Shown here piece by piece: positions 1 to 7,553 of a DNA stretch of 8,325 nt (position 1 is the stretch's first letter; each line of letters opens with the position of its first letter). The notes beneath the pieces were generated by a model. The model made no database searches. It was given only the letters and a program-made list of their open reading frames with translations, and was not told where the DNA came from. This stretch comes from Solirubrobacteraceae bacterium (GTDB lineage: Bacteria > Actinomycetota > Thermoleophilia > Solirubrobacterales > Solirubrobacteraceae). The position numbers and the translations under genes were made by a program. The stretch covers positions 1 to 8,325 of the forward strand of contig JASHQV010000021.1 of NCBI GenBank assembly GCA_030038955.1. Direction: 5' to 3'.

Positions 1-1044
1 CCAGCGCCAGGTAGCCGTCGACGGTCTCGCGCTGCTCGCCGAACCCGAGCGGCCCGAGGTCGGTGGCCTCGTCGAACGGGTCGCCGACGACGAGCTTCGA
101 GATCTGCTGGCGCAGCAGCTGCTCGAACTCGGCGGCCACCGCTCGCTCCACGAACACCCGGCTCGTGGCCGTGCAGCGCTGCCCGGTCGCCAGCATCGCG
201 CCCCGCGTGACCTGCACGGACGCGTCCTCGAGATCGGCGTCGGCGAGCACGATCGCGGGGTTCTTGCCGCCGAGCTCGAGCTGCACCTTGACGTTGCGAT
301 CGGCGACCGCCTGGCGCAGACCGGTGCCGACCGCGCCCGAGCCCGTGAATGTCAGCGCGCTCAGCCGCCGATCGCCGGTCAGCGCCGCCGACAGCCGGCC
401 GCCGCTGCCGGTCAGCAGGTTGAGCACGCCGTCGGGCACCCCGCCCGCGACCAGCGACTCGGTCAGCACGACCGCGCTGCCCGAGGCGGCCTCGGCCGGC
501 TTGAACACGACGCTGTTGCCGAACCCGAGCGCCGGCGCGAGCTTCCACGCCGGGATCGCAAACGGGAAGTTCCACGGCGTGATCGCGCAGACGACGCCGA
601 GCGGCTGCTCGACGGTCAGCAGCATCGTCGACGGGTCGGCGCTGGCATACGTCTCGCCGACCGGCTGCAGCAGCTCACCTGCGAAGTAGCGGAGGATCGC
701 GACGCTGCGCAGCACCTCGCCGCGGGCGTCGCGGATGACCTTGCCCATGTCGGCTGTCAACCGACGGGCGGCGGCCTCGGAGCGAGCCTCGAGGTGGTCG
801 GCGGCGCGTCGCAGCACCTCGGCGCGCGCCGGGGCGGGGGTCGCCGCCCACCCAGGCTGAGCGGCCGCGGCGGCCTCATAGGCGGCGCCCACGTGCTCGC
901 CGGTGGCGGCGGCGAAACGGCCGGTGAGGCGGTCCAGACGCGCGGGATCGAAGCGCTCGAACGACTCCTCGGCGGCCTGCCAGCGCCCGCCGATGAACAG
1001 CGTGCGGGCGTCCGAGGCGATCGTCGCGTCGGCGCTCAGCGCGC

Positions 1045-1048
<4 letters not shown>
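1..1048 (-). CDS. NAD(P)-dependent aldehyde dehydrogenase (semialdehyde dehydrogenase type), C-terminus cut by the window edge
   Basis: ALDH-superfamily enzyme oxidising an aldehyde to a carboxylate. About 349 residues are visible of the usual 480-500; the C-terminal part lies beyond position 1. All core motifs are present: PWNFPF with Asn160 (oxyanion hole), KPAE with Lys183 (cofactor), FTGSG at 234-238, LELGGKNP with the general base Glu258, and GQRCTATSR with the nucleophile Cys292. The GQRCTATSR form recalls alpha-ketoglutarate-semialdehyde dehydrogenases, but that is family resemblance only. The start is GTG at 1048, overlapping the CoA-transferase stop by four bases (GTGA), with GGGAG at 1056-1060 seven bases upstream. 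Being cotranscribed with a glutarate-type CoA-transferase and facing glutaryl-CoA dehydrogenase, it may oxidise glutarate semialdehyde to glutarate. Succinate semialdehyde or ketoglutarate semialdehyde are alternatives. ALDH assignment is certain; substrate is inferred. Confidence 0.93.
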
Positions 1049-2199
<1,151 letters not shown>

Positions 2200-2203
2200 C
2201 TGA

Positions 2204-2220
2204 GAAGATCCTAGATCTTC
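2204..2220. promoter_or_regulatory. Perfect 17-base palindrome in the divergent gap: likely operator
   Basis: GAAGATC-CTA-GATCTTC is a perfect inverted repeat with 7-base arms and a 3-base centre. It is the only obvious dyad in the 58-base gap between the CoA-transferase and glutaryl-CoA dehydrogenase starts. It covers the -10 element (2208-2213) of the minus-strand promoter and would also overlap a weaker plus-strand -10 candidate. A short near-palindrome of 15-17 bases at a promoter is the usual binding site of dimeric FCD/GntR regulators, and one is encoded at 3469-4167. The assignment to that protein is inference. Confidence 0.6.
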
Positions 2221-2236
2221 GAAACTTCATGGTCAA
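2208..2236 (-). promoter_or_regulatory. Promoter for the CoA-transferase/aldehyde dehydrogenase operon
   Basis: Read on the minus strand, TTGACC (2231-2236) is followed by a 17-base spacer and then TAGGAT (2208-2213), a good match to a housekeeping -35/-10 pair. Transcription starting about seven bases after the -10 would begin at roughly 2201, one to three bases before the ATG at 2199. The mRNA would therefore be leaderless or nearly so. An AGGA at 2209-2212 could be read as a ribosome binding site nine bases from the ATG, but it is part of the -10 element. Predicted by eye, not measured. Confidence 0.6.
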
Positions 2237-2257
2237 GACGCAAGACGGGAGCCGCCC

Positions 2258-3472
2258 ATGACCACCGCCGCCACACGCAGCCACGCGAAGCCGACCCGGG
2301 CGCAGGTGCGCCCGGAGGATTTCCTCGCGATCGACCAGATGCTGTCCGACGAGGAGCGCGACATCCGCGACACGGTGCGGGCGTTCGTGCGCGAGCGCGT
2401 GCTGCCCGAGGTCGGCGAGTGGTTCGAGCAGGGGAGGATCCCGCGCGAGCTGGCGCTCGAGCTCGGCCGCCTGAACGTGCTCGGCATGCACCTCGAGGGC
2501 TACGGCTGCGCGGGCGCGAGCGCCACCGCCTACGGCCTCACCTGCATGGAGCTGGAGGCCGGCGACTCGGGCGTGCGCAGCCTCGTCTCGGTGCAGGGCT
2601 CGCTGGCGATGGTCGCGATCCACCGCTGGGGCTCGGAGCAGCAGAAGCAGCGCTGGCTGCCGCCGATGGCGGCGGGCGAGGCGATCGGATGCTTCGGGCT
2701 GACCGAGCCGGACTCGGGGTCGGATCCGGGCTCGATGCGCACCCGCGCCCGTCGCGATGGCAGCGACTGGATCCTCAACGGCCAGAAGATGTGGATCACC
2801 AACGGCGGCATCGCCGACGTGGCGGTGGTGTGGGCACGCACCGACGAGACCGATGCCAGCCTCCGCGGCTTCCTCGTCCCGCGCGGCACGAACGGGTTCA
2901 CCACCCAGGACATCCACCGCAAGCTGTCGCTGCGCGCCAGCGTCACCTCGGAGCTGCTGTTCGATGACGTGCGCCTGCCGGCCGACGCGATGCTGCCCGA
3001 GGCGCGCTCGCTGGCGGGGCCGCTGTCGTGCCTCGACGAGGCCCGCTTCGGGATCGTCTGGGGCGCGGCCGGCGCGGCGCGAGCGTGCTTCGAGGCGGCG
3101 CTCGGCTACAGCAGGGAGCGGATCCAGTTCGGGCGTCCGATCGCGTCCTTCCAGATCCAGCAGCAGAAGCTGGCGACGATGGCGCTCGAGGTGAACCGCG
3201 CGACCCTGCTGGCGCTGCACCTCGGGCGCCTCAAGGACGCGGGCAAGCTGGCGCCGGCGCAGGTCAGCATGGGCAAGCTCGGCAACGTCAACGCCGCCCT
3301 CGAGGTCGCGCGCGCCGCCCGTCAGGTGATGGGGGCCAACGGGATCACGCTCGAGTACCCGGTGATCCGGCACATGAACAACCTCGAGTCGGTCGTCACC
3401 TACGAGGGCACCGCCGACGTGCACGCGCTCGTGATCGGGGGAGAGCTGACCGGGATCCAGGCGTTCCGGTGA
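2258..3472 (+). CDS. gcdH: Glutaryl-CoA dehydrogenase (decarboxylating)
   Basis: FAD enzyme of the acyl-CoA dehydrogenase family that converts glutaryl-CoA to crotonyl-CoA and CO2, passing electrons to ETF. The 404 residues show the residues recalled as diagnostic for this member: ELEAGDSGVRSLVS carries Glu100, Arg107 and Ser111, matching human Glu87, Arg94 and Ser98, which hold the glutaryl carboxylate. GYGCAG (81-86), CFGLTEPDSGSDP (145-157), WITN, KLSLRAS, the QFGRPI segment and the catalytic base Glu383 in YEGT also fit. ITGIQAF-like residues end the protein, as in human GCDH. The first ~20 residues are a non-conserved extension. The ATG is supported by GGGAG (2247-2251), six bases upstream. 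The stop overlaps the gntR GTG by four bases, so the two are translationally coupled. One of the firmest calls in the window. Confidence 0.97.
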   Translation: MTTAATRSHAKPTRAQVRPEDFLAIDQMLSDEERDIRDTVRAFVRERVLPEVGEWFEQGRIPRELALELGRLNVLGMHLEGYGCAGASATAYGLTCMELEAGDSGVRSLVSVQGSLAMVAIHRWGSEQQKQRWLPPMAAGEAIGCFGLTEPDSGSDPGSMRTRARRDGSDWILNGQKMWITNGGIADVAVVWARTDETDASLRGFLVPRGTNGFTTQDIHRKLSLRASVTSELLFDDVRLPADAMLPEARSLAGPLSCLDEARFGIVWGAAGAARACFEAALGYSRERIQFGRPIASFQIQQQKLATMALEVNRATLLALHLGRLKDAGKLAPAQVSMGKLGNVNAALEVARAARQVMGANGITLEYPVIRHMNNLESVVTYEGTADVHALVIGGELTGIQAFR

Positions 3473-3536
3473 GCGCGCTCGGGACCGCTCGGATGAGCGC
3501 ACCCGGCCTGGCGCCCGTGGGCGCGCTCGGGACCGC
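3469..3536 (+). repeat. 20-base direct repeat, two copies 48 bases apart, at the start of the GntR gene
   Basis: Bases 3469-3488 and 3517-3536 are the same at 19 of 20 positions. Each copy begins with an in-frame GTG followed by a GCGCGCTCGGGACCGC core (GTGAGCGC in the first, GTGGGCGC in the second). The spacing is exactly 16 codons, so the protein carries two ALGTA stretches before its DNA-binding domain. It may be a short tandem duplication of the start region. Confidence 0.75.
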
Positions 3537-4167
3537 CCCTGCGCACGCGCTCGAGGCGCTCCGCCGGGCGATCGTCGGCGGCGAGCTGGTGCCCGGTCAG
3601 CGCGTGCTGCAGGAGGACGTCGCCGACAGCCTCGGGGTCAGCATCGCGCCGGTCAGGGAGGCGCTGCGCGTGCTCGAGCAGGAGGGGCAGGTGACCTACC
3701 GCCCGCGCCGCGGCTACTTCGTGACGGAGCTGCGGATCGAGGATCTGCGGGAGATCTACGGTCTGCGCCAGGTCCTCGAGGAGCGCGCCGTGCGCCTGGC
3801 GCTGCCCGCGCTCGGCGACGACCGGCTCGAGCTGGTCGCGCTCGCCGCCGACGACTGCGCGCGGGCGGCGGAGCGCGGCGACGTCGCCGCCGAGCTCGAG
3901 GCCAACCGGCGGTTTCACTTCTGCCTGATGGATGCGCCCGGCCAGCCGCACACGATGCGCGTGATCCGCCTGCTGTGGGACTCGACCGAGGCCTATCGCG
4001 CGCTGTACTACAGCTCGCCTGCCGAGCGCCGCCGGGCGAGCGAGGCGCACGCCCGGATCCTCGCGGCGGTGCGCCGCCGCGACCCCGACCGGCTGGTGGC
4101 CGAGCTCGACGCCCACCGCGACCGGGCGCTCGAGGTGCTGCAGGCGATCCTCGGGTCGATGCGGTGA
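3469..4167 (+). CDS. GntR-family transcriptional regulator, FCD (FadR-like) subfamily
   Basis: Ligand-responsive DNA-binding dimer, 232 residues from the GTG at 3469. The winged helix-turn-helix runs from about residue 26 to 86: ALEALRRAIVGGELVPGQRV, then EDVADSLGVSIAPVREALRVLE, then the wing YRPRRGYFV. The FCD ligand domain follows from about 90 to 225, with likely metal-binding positions Asn146 (often Asp), His150, His194 and His216. It is coupled to the upstream dehydrogenase gene by a GTGA overlap, so it probably controls the glutarate genes, perhaps through the palindrome at 2204-2220, with glutarate or glutaryl-CoA as a possible effector (inference). The start is uncertain: GTG 3469, ATG 3493 and GTG 3517 are in frame, all before the helix-turn-helix, and none has a convincing ribosome binding site. 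Confidence 0.92.
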   Translation: MSALGTARMSAPGLAPVGALGTAPAHALEALRRAIVGGELVPGQRVLQEDVADSLGVSIAPVREALRVLEQEGQVTYRPRRGYFVTELRIEDLREIYGLRQVLEERAVRLALPALGDDRLELVALAADDCARAAERGDVAAELEANRRFHFCLMDAPGQPHTMRVIRLLWDSTEAYRALYYSSPAERRRASEAHARILAAVRRRDPDRLVAELDAHRDRALEVLQAILGSMR

Positions 4168-4201
4168 CGCGCGTGAGCGCTCGCTCCGACGGCCCGTGAG
4201 C

Positions 4202-5326
4202 ATGGCCGTGCGTCCTACAGACGAAGCGGTCCACAGCGCCGTTGCAGCCCAGCAGACTGCGATTAGCGACGTGATCGCCTTCCTCCATGGCCACCCGGAG
4301 TTGGGCCACGAGGAGCACGCGTGCTCCGCATATCTGGCGACTCGATTGCAGGACGCCGGCTTGTCGGTGAAGCCGGAGTGGGCGGGCATGGGGACCGCGC
4401 TTCGTGCGGAGCTGACCGGCGCCCACCGCGGGCCCACCGTCGGTCTCATCCTGGTCTACGACGCGGTGCCCGCCCATGCCTCGGACGGCTCGATCGTGCC
4501 CGATCATTCATGCGGACACGGGGCACTCGCGGCGGGCGTGGTCGGCGCCGCATGCGCGCTGGCCGGACTCCGCGATGAGCTCTCTGGCCGGGTCGCAGTG
4601 CTGGGGTGCCCGGCTGACGAGATTCATGCGCCCGGCACCGCCCACGAAGGCGGCGGCAAGGCGCGCGCGGCGGCCAGTGGCGCATGCGACGACCTCGACG
4701 CCGCGCTTTACGCGCATCCGGAGTTCACCGACACGGTGTGGCGCCAGTCGCGATGGATGCGCCGCGAGCAGGCACTCGTCGCAGCCGCCCGCTCGCTCGA
4801 TCCACGTCGAGCGCAGGCGACATACGGCGTCCTACGCGCAGCCCTCGATGCGAATCAGGCCCAGCCCGCCGACATCATCATCGAGCGGATCGAGTCTGAG
4901 GGCGACGTGGAGGAGGGCTGTCGCGTTGTGACTCGCATGACTTTCTTGATCTTCGCCGACGACGAGTCCGAGCTCGAGCGGGCTTCTGCGCGGCTCCACA
5001 GGCACGTCTCACCAAACGCTGCGTGGAGGACAATCGAGCCGACGTACGCGGGAATCAGGTTTGACGCCCGGGTTGCAGCTGCCGTGGATCAGGCCCTGCG
5101 GTCCATGGGGCGCATGCCGCTGGGCTCGCCGCCGCCGCTGCCGTTCGCGACCGACTTCGGCAACATCACGCGGCGCGTCCCAGGGGCACTGATCGGCGTC
5201 GGGCGAGACGGGGGATGGGCGTTCCACACGGACGAGGGCGCCAGGCAGTTCGCGTCCGAGGAGGGTCTCGAAGCGGCGGCCGCGATCGCCGAGGTGCTCG
5301 CCCTGGCTGCCGTGCGCCTCACCTGA
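4202..5326 (+). CDS. M20-family (M20D-like) metal-dependent amidohydrolase/peptidase
   Basis: Probable cytoplasmic zinc hydrolase that cleaves an amide bond, such as an N-acyl amino acid or small dipeptide; no signal peptide is visible. From the ATG at 4202 it has 374 residues, slightly short for the family. Family marks are HPELGHEE (31-38), YDAVP then H-S-C-G-H with Cys104 and His106, CPADE with Asp139/Glu140, GGGK (150-153), YAHPE with His172, a TDFGNI motif near the C-terminus, and FHT with His342. The usual M20D motif is PAEE with a glycine run; here the presumed catalytic Glu is Asp139, and about nine residues lie between PADE and GGGK. A GTG at 4196 is an alternative start; neither start has a clear ribosome binding site. 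It lies 34 bases after gntR and could be read through from it. Substrate unknown. Confidence 0.85.
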   Translation: MAVRPTDEAVHSAVAAQQTAISDVIAFLHGHPELGHEEHACSAYLATRLQDAGLSVKPEWAGMGTALRAELTGAHRGPTVGLILVYDAVPAHASDGSIVPDHSCGHGALAAGVVGAACALAGLRDELSGRVAVLGCPADEIHAPGTAHEGGGKARAAASGACDDLDAALYAHPEFTDTVWRQSRWMRREQALVAAARSLDPRRAQATYGVLRAALDANQAQPADIIIERIESEGDVEEGCRVVTRMTFLIFADDESELERASARLHRHVSPNAAWRTIEPTYAGIRFDARVAAAVDQALRSMGRMPLGSPPPLPFATDFGNITRRVPGALIGVGRDGGWAFHTDEGARQFASEEGLEAAAAIAEVLALAAVRLT

Positions 5327-5348
5327 CAGCAGGGCCTACGCTGCAGGT
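5321..5348 (+). terminator. Possible hairpin terminator overlapping the amidohydrolase stop
   Basis: ACCTG-(A)-CAGC at 5321-5330 can pair with GCTGCAGGT at 5340-5348, giving a 9-base-pair stem with one bulged A and a 9-base loop. It includes the stop codon TGA (5324-5326). There is no T tract, which is common in high-GC actinobacteria. It sits in the gap between two converging genes, where a terminator is expected. Confidence 0.35.
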
Positions 5349-5357
5349 CACCGGCGA

Positions 5358-5367
5358 GGGGGGGGGG
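5358..5367. repeat. Homopolymer run of ten G in the convergent intergenic gap
   Basis: The 63 bases between the amidohydrolase stop (5326) and the end of the zinc dehydrogenase gene (5390) contain ten consecutive G. It is outside any gene, so length changes would not shift a reading frame. The run may be prone to polymerase slippage or sequencing error. Confidence 0.9.
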
Positions 5368-5389
5368 CGCCGTCATCGTCCGATGCGGC

Positions 5390-6427
5390 TCAGCTGCCCG
5401 TGGTGAGAACGACCTTCGTGGCCTCACGGCCGGCGAACGCGCGGTAGGCCTCGGCGGCCTGCTCCAGCGACAGCACGTCGCTGACTACCCTCGCCGGCTG
5501 CAACTTGCCGTCGGCAATCATGGCCAGCAGGCGCTCGCGATCACGTCCCGGGTTGCCGATCGTAAATGACAGCGTGATCTCCTTGTCGAACATGCGGCCG
5601 TTGTCGAGTGGAAAGTCCGGCTCGAAGTGAGCGCCGATCACCGCTACCGTGCCCTGTGGCCGCACGAGCGTGAGCGCTGCGGCGAGCGCGGCCTGGCTGC
5701 CCGAAGCCTCGATCACCGCATCGGCGCCGAGGGAACCGGCGGCCTCGGCCACAGTGGTCTCCGCCTCGGAAGGAGCGACCGCCAGCGCTCCCAGCTCGGC
5801 TGCCAGCTCGCGGCGCCGCTCGATCCCGTCGACCGCGATGACCTGTCGGGCTGCGCGCACCGCGCACAGCACGGCCATCAGACCGACGGGACCGCAACCG
5901 AGCACCGTAACCACGTCGCCCGGGGCGACCGCGGCCCGCTGCAGCGCCGCGAACGCGGTGGGCAGGATGTCGGCTACGAACACCGCGTCCTCATTGGTCA
6001 CCGCCGGCGGCAACGGCCACAGCGTGCGATCGGCGCGCGGCACGCGCACGAGGTCCGCCTGGCCACCATCGAGCCGCGGATAGACCCCCGAGTAACCGAA
6101 CAGCGCCCGGGTGCGGCACTGAGTTGGCCGACCGGCACGGCAGTGGTCGCAGGTTCCGTCCGACGTCATGCTCGTATTGACCACGCGTGTACCAGGCTCG
6201 AGGCCGCGCACTGCGTCGCCCACATCCGCCACCACGCCGACAAACTCATGGCCGAGGATCGTGCCGGCCTCGAAGCCCGGGGTCATGCCGTGGTAGGGCA
6301 GCAGGTCGGCGCCACAGATCGCGGTGTGTGTGACGCGGACGATTGCGTCGGTTTCGCTCTCGAGCCGTGGATCGGGTGCCTCGTCGACGCGTACCTGCTC
6401 GGGCCCGATCAGCCGGACCGCCCTCAT
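5390..6427 (-). CDS. Zinc-dependent medium-chain alcohol dehydrogenase
   Basis: MDR-superfamily NAD(P)-dependent oxidoreductase interconverting an alcohol and an aldehyde or ketone. It has 345 residues, the usual length. The GroES-like domain carries the likely catalytic zinc ligands Cys38 (AICGAD), His60-Glu61 (GHEFVG) and Asp153 (VADILPT). The structural zinc loop reads SDGTCDHCRAGRPTQC, with Asp90, Cys93, Cys96 and Cys104, so Asp replaces the usual first Cys. The Rossmann motif GCGPVG is at 177-182, and an Asp at the end of the next strand (VIAVD) suggests NAD. The frame stays open upstream to 6478, but homology begins at MRAVRLIGPEQ, where an ATG overlaps the VOC stop by four bases (ATGA) and GGAGGAG lies five bases upstream. 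Last gene of the four-gene operon; substrate unknown. Confidence 0.9.
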   Translation of the reverse strand: MRAVRLIGPEQVRVDEAPDPRLESETDAIVRVTHTAICGADLLPYHGMTPGFEAGTILGHEFVGVVADVGDAVRGLEPGTRVVNTSMTSDGTCDHCRAGRPTQCRTRALFGYSGVYPRLDGGQADLVRVPRADRTLWPLPPAVTNEDAVFVADILPTAFAALQRAAVAPGDVVTVLGCGPVGLMAVLCAVRAARQVIAVDGIERRRELAAELGALAVAPSEAETTVAEAAGSLGADAVIEASGSQAALAAALTLVRPQGTVAVIGAHFEPDFPLDNGRMFDKEITLSFTIGNPGRDRERLLAMIADGKLQPARVVSDVLSLEQAAEAYRAFAGREATKVVLTTGS

Positions 6428-6822
6428 GCCGGCTCCTCCAGTTCCACGAGGTAGCCGTCGGGATCGATCGCGAAGCACCGGTGCCCACCCCAGGGCGGCG
6501 AGGAGGGCGGAGCCAGGAAGCGCACGCCGGCGCCAGCGAGCTCGGCATGGGCGGCGAGGCAGTCTGTGACTTCGAGCACGAGCATGGTCTGGAGCGTGGA
6601 GCGATCGGTCGGGGCGAGCATGCTTACCCCGGGGCGGTCTTCGGCGGTGTGACCCTGTTCGGCCAGCGACAGGCGCATGCCAGCGCAGGCAAGGCTGGCG
6701 TACGGAGGGTCGTCGAAGCTAGCCTCGAGCTCGAAGCCGAGCCTGTCGCGGTAGAAGGCGATCGACCGAGGTACGTCTGCGACGGCCAGCACTGCCCCGG
6801 CTGTGCGAACGCCAACCGCCAT
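6424..6822 (-). CDS. VOC (glyoxalase/bleomycin-resistance/dioxygenase) superfamily protein
   Basis: Small single-domain protein of 132 residues with the paired beta-alpha-beta-beta-beta folds of the VOC family. The first repeat includes AVADVPRSIAFYRDRLGFELE (13-33). The second ends in FAIDPDGYLVELEEP (117-131), where Glu127 is the usual C-terminal metal position. The usual first-strand His ligand is absent (residues near 10-12 are Ala-Val-Leu), so the metal site may be incomplete. Members act as lyases, isomerases, ring-cleaving dioxygenases or binding proteins; nothing here picks one. The start ATG at 6822 shares a base with the stop of the upstream dehydrogenase (TGATG), and no independent ribosome binding site is evident, so translation depends on coupling. 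Lying inside a catabolic operon, it may handle an intermediate or a toxic aldehyde product. Confidence 0.85.
   Translation of the reverse strand: MAVGVRTAGAVLAVADVPRSIAFYRDRLGFELEASFDDPPYASLACAGMRLSLAEQGHTAEDRPGVSMLAPTDRSTLQTMLVLEVTDCLAAHAELAGAGVRFLAPPSSPPWGGHRCFAIDPDGYLVELEEPA
6433..6439 (-). promoter_or_regulatory. Ribosome binding site fixing the alcohol dehydrogenase start
   Basis: GGAGGAG on the minus strand lies five bases before the ATG at 6427, inside the last codons of the VOC gene. It is one of the strongest Shine-Dalgarno sequences in the window and favours this ATG over upstream in-frame ATG at 6478. Confidence 0.75.
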
Positions 6823-7553
6823 CAGTTGCGCACGTGACCGGCGTCGGCAACGAGCACCTGGCCGGTCACCCAGCCGGACTCTTCGGACGCCAGGAACGCA
6901 ACCGCGGGCGCGATGTCCTGTGGCTGGGCGTGCCGCGGAATCGCTTGGAGCGACTGAACGAAGTCGAGCGCGTCCTTGTGTGGCGAGTTCATGACCGCCT
7001 CCGTACGTGTGATCCCCGGTGCGACCGCGTTGGCTGTGATCCCGTACTTACCGAGCTCTGTGGCAAGCGCGCGGGTGAGCCCGACCACACCGCCCTTGGC
7101 TGCGAGATACGGGCCCATGTTCGGGGTCCCCGCCATGAATGCGTTGGAGGCGATCAGCACGATGCGCCCGTAGCCGGCGTCGCGCATAGGTCGCTCGACC
7201 GCCCGAGCGACTAGGTACGCGCCGTCCAGGTTGACCGAGATGATCCTTCGCCAGTACGCGAAGTCGACGTCGTCCCAGGGGATGAACGGCACGATCGCGG
7301 CGGCGTTGACGAGCACGTCGAGCTTCGTGAACCGCGCGAGCGTCTCGCGTGCGATGCGGTCCACATCCTGCTCGTCGGAGATGTCGGCCTCGATTGCCAG
7401 TCCGTCGAGGCGCTCGGCGACGGCGTTGGCGCCGTCGCCGTTGAGGTCGGCGATCGCTACCTGGGCGCCCTCGGCGTGAAGCTTCTCGGCGACAGCCCGA
7501 CCGATTCCTTGCGCACCGCCGGTGACGAGCGCGACGCGTCCCGAGAGCTTCAT
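6822..7553 (-). CDS. Short-chain dehydrogenase/reductase, resembling pyridoxal 4-dehydrogenase
   Basis: Classical SDR of 243 residues that would oxidise an alcohol or hemiacetal with NAD. The cofactor motif is TGGAQGIG (11-18). Asp36 at the end of the second strand points to NAD over NADP. The catalytic set is Asn108, Ser136, Tyr149 and Lys153. The segments AIVPFIPWDDVD (86-97), AGTPNM before the catalytic Tyr, ATELGKYGITANAV, and SPH followed by LQA closely match what I remember of Mesorhizobium loti pyridoxal 4-dehydrogenase, which makes 4-pyridoxolactone. The next gene upstream in the operon looks like 4-pyridoxolactonase, which strengthens the idea. The frame is open back to 7643, but family homology starts at MKLSGRVALVTGG; the ATG at 7553 has GGAGG seven bases upstream and overlaps the lactonase stop (ATGA). 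SDR is certain; substrate is an inference. Confidence 0.93.
   Translation of the reverse strand: MKLSGRVALVTGGAQGIGRAVAEKLHAEGAQVAIADLNGDGANAVAERLDGLAIEADISDEQDVDRIARETLARFTKLDVLVNAAAIVPFIPWDDVDFAYWRRIISVNLDGAYLVARAVERPMRDAGYGRIVLIASNAFMAGTPNMGPYLAAKGGVVGLTRALATELGKYGITANAVAPGITRTEAVMNSPHKDALDFVQSLQAIPRHAQPQDIAPAVAFLASEESGWVTGQVLVADAGHVRN

Noticed and set aside
63..689. A 208-codon plus-strand frame opposite the aldehyde dehydrogenase
   Set aside because: Serine/proline/alanine-rich with no domain, and the opposite strand carries the complete ALDH motif set.
3028..4167. A long plus-strand frame starting inside glutaryl-CoA dehydrogenase and continuing into the GntR gene
   Set aside because: The part before 3469 is out of frame with the dehydrogenase and looks like nonsense; only the part from 3469 encodes the regulator.
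4175..4182. GAGCGCTC palindrome after gntR
   Set aside because: Only eight bases in a GC-rich stretch, easily explained by chance; too short for a convincing operator or terminator.
5627..6454. A 275-codon plus-strand frame opposite the zinc alcohol dehydrogenase
   Set aside because: No recognisable domain, and the minus strand encodes a clear MDR enzyme with a good ribosome binding site.
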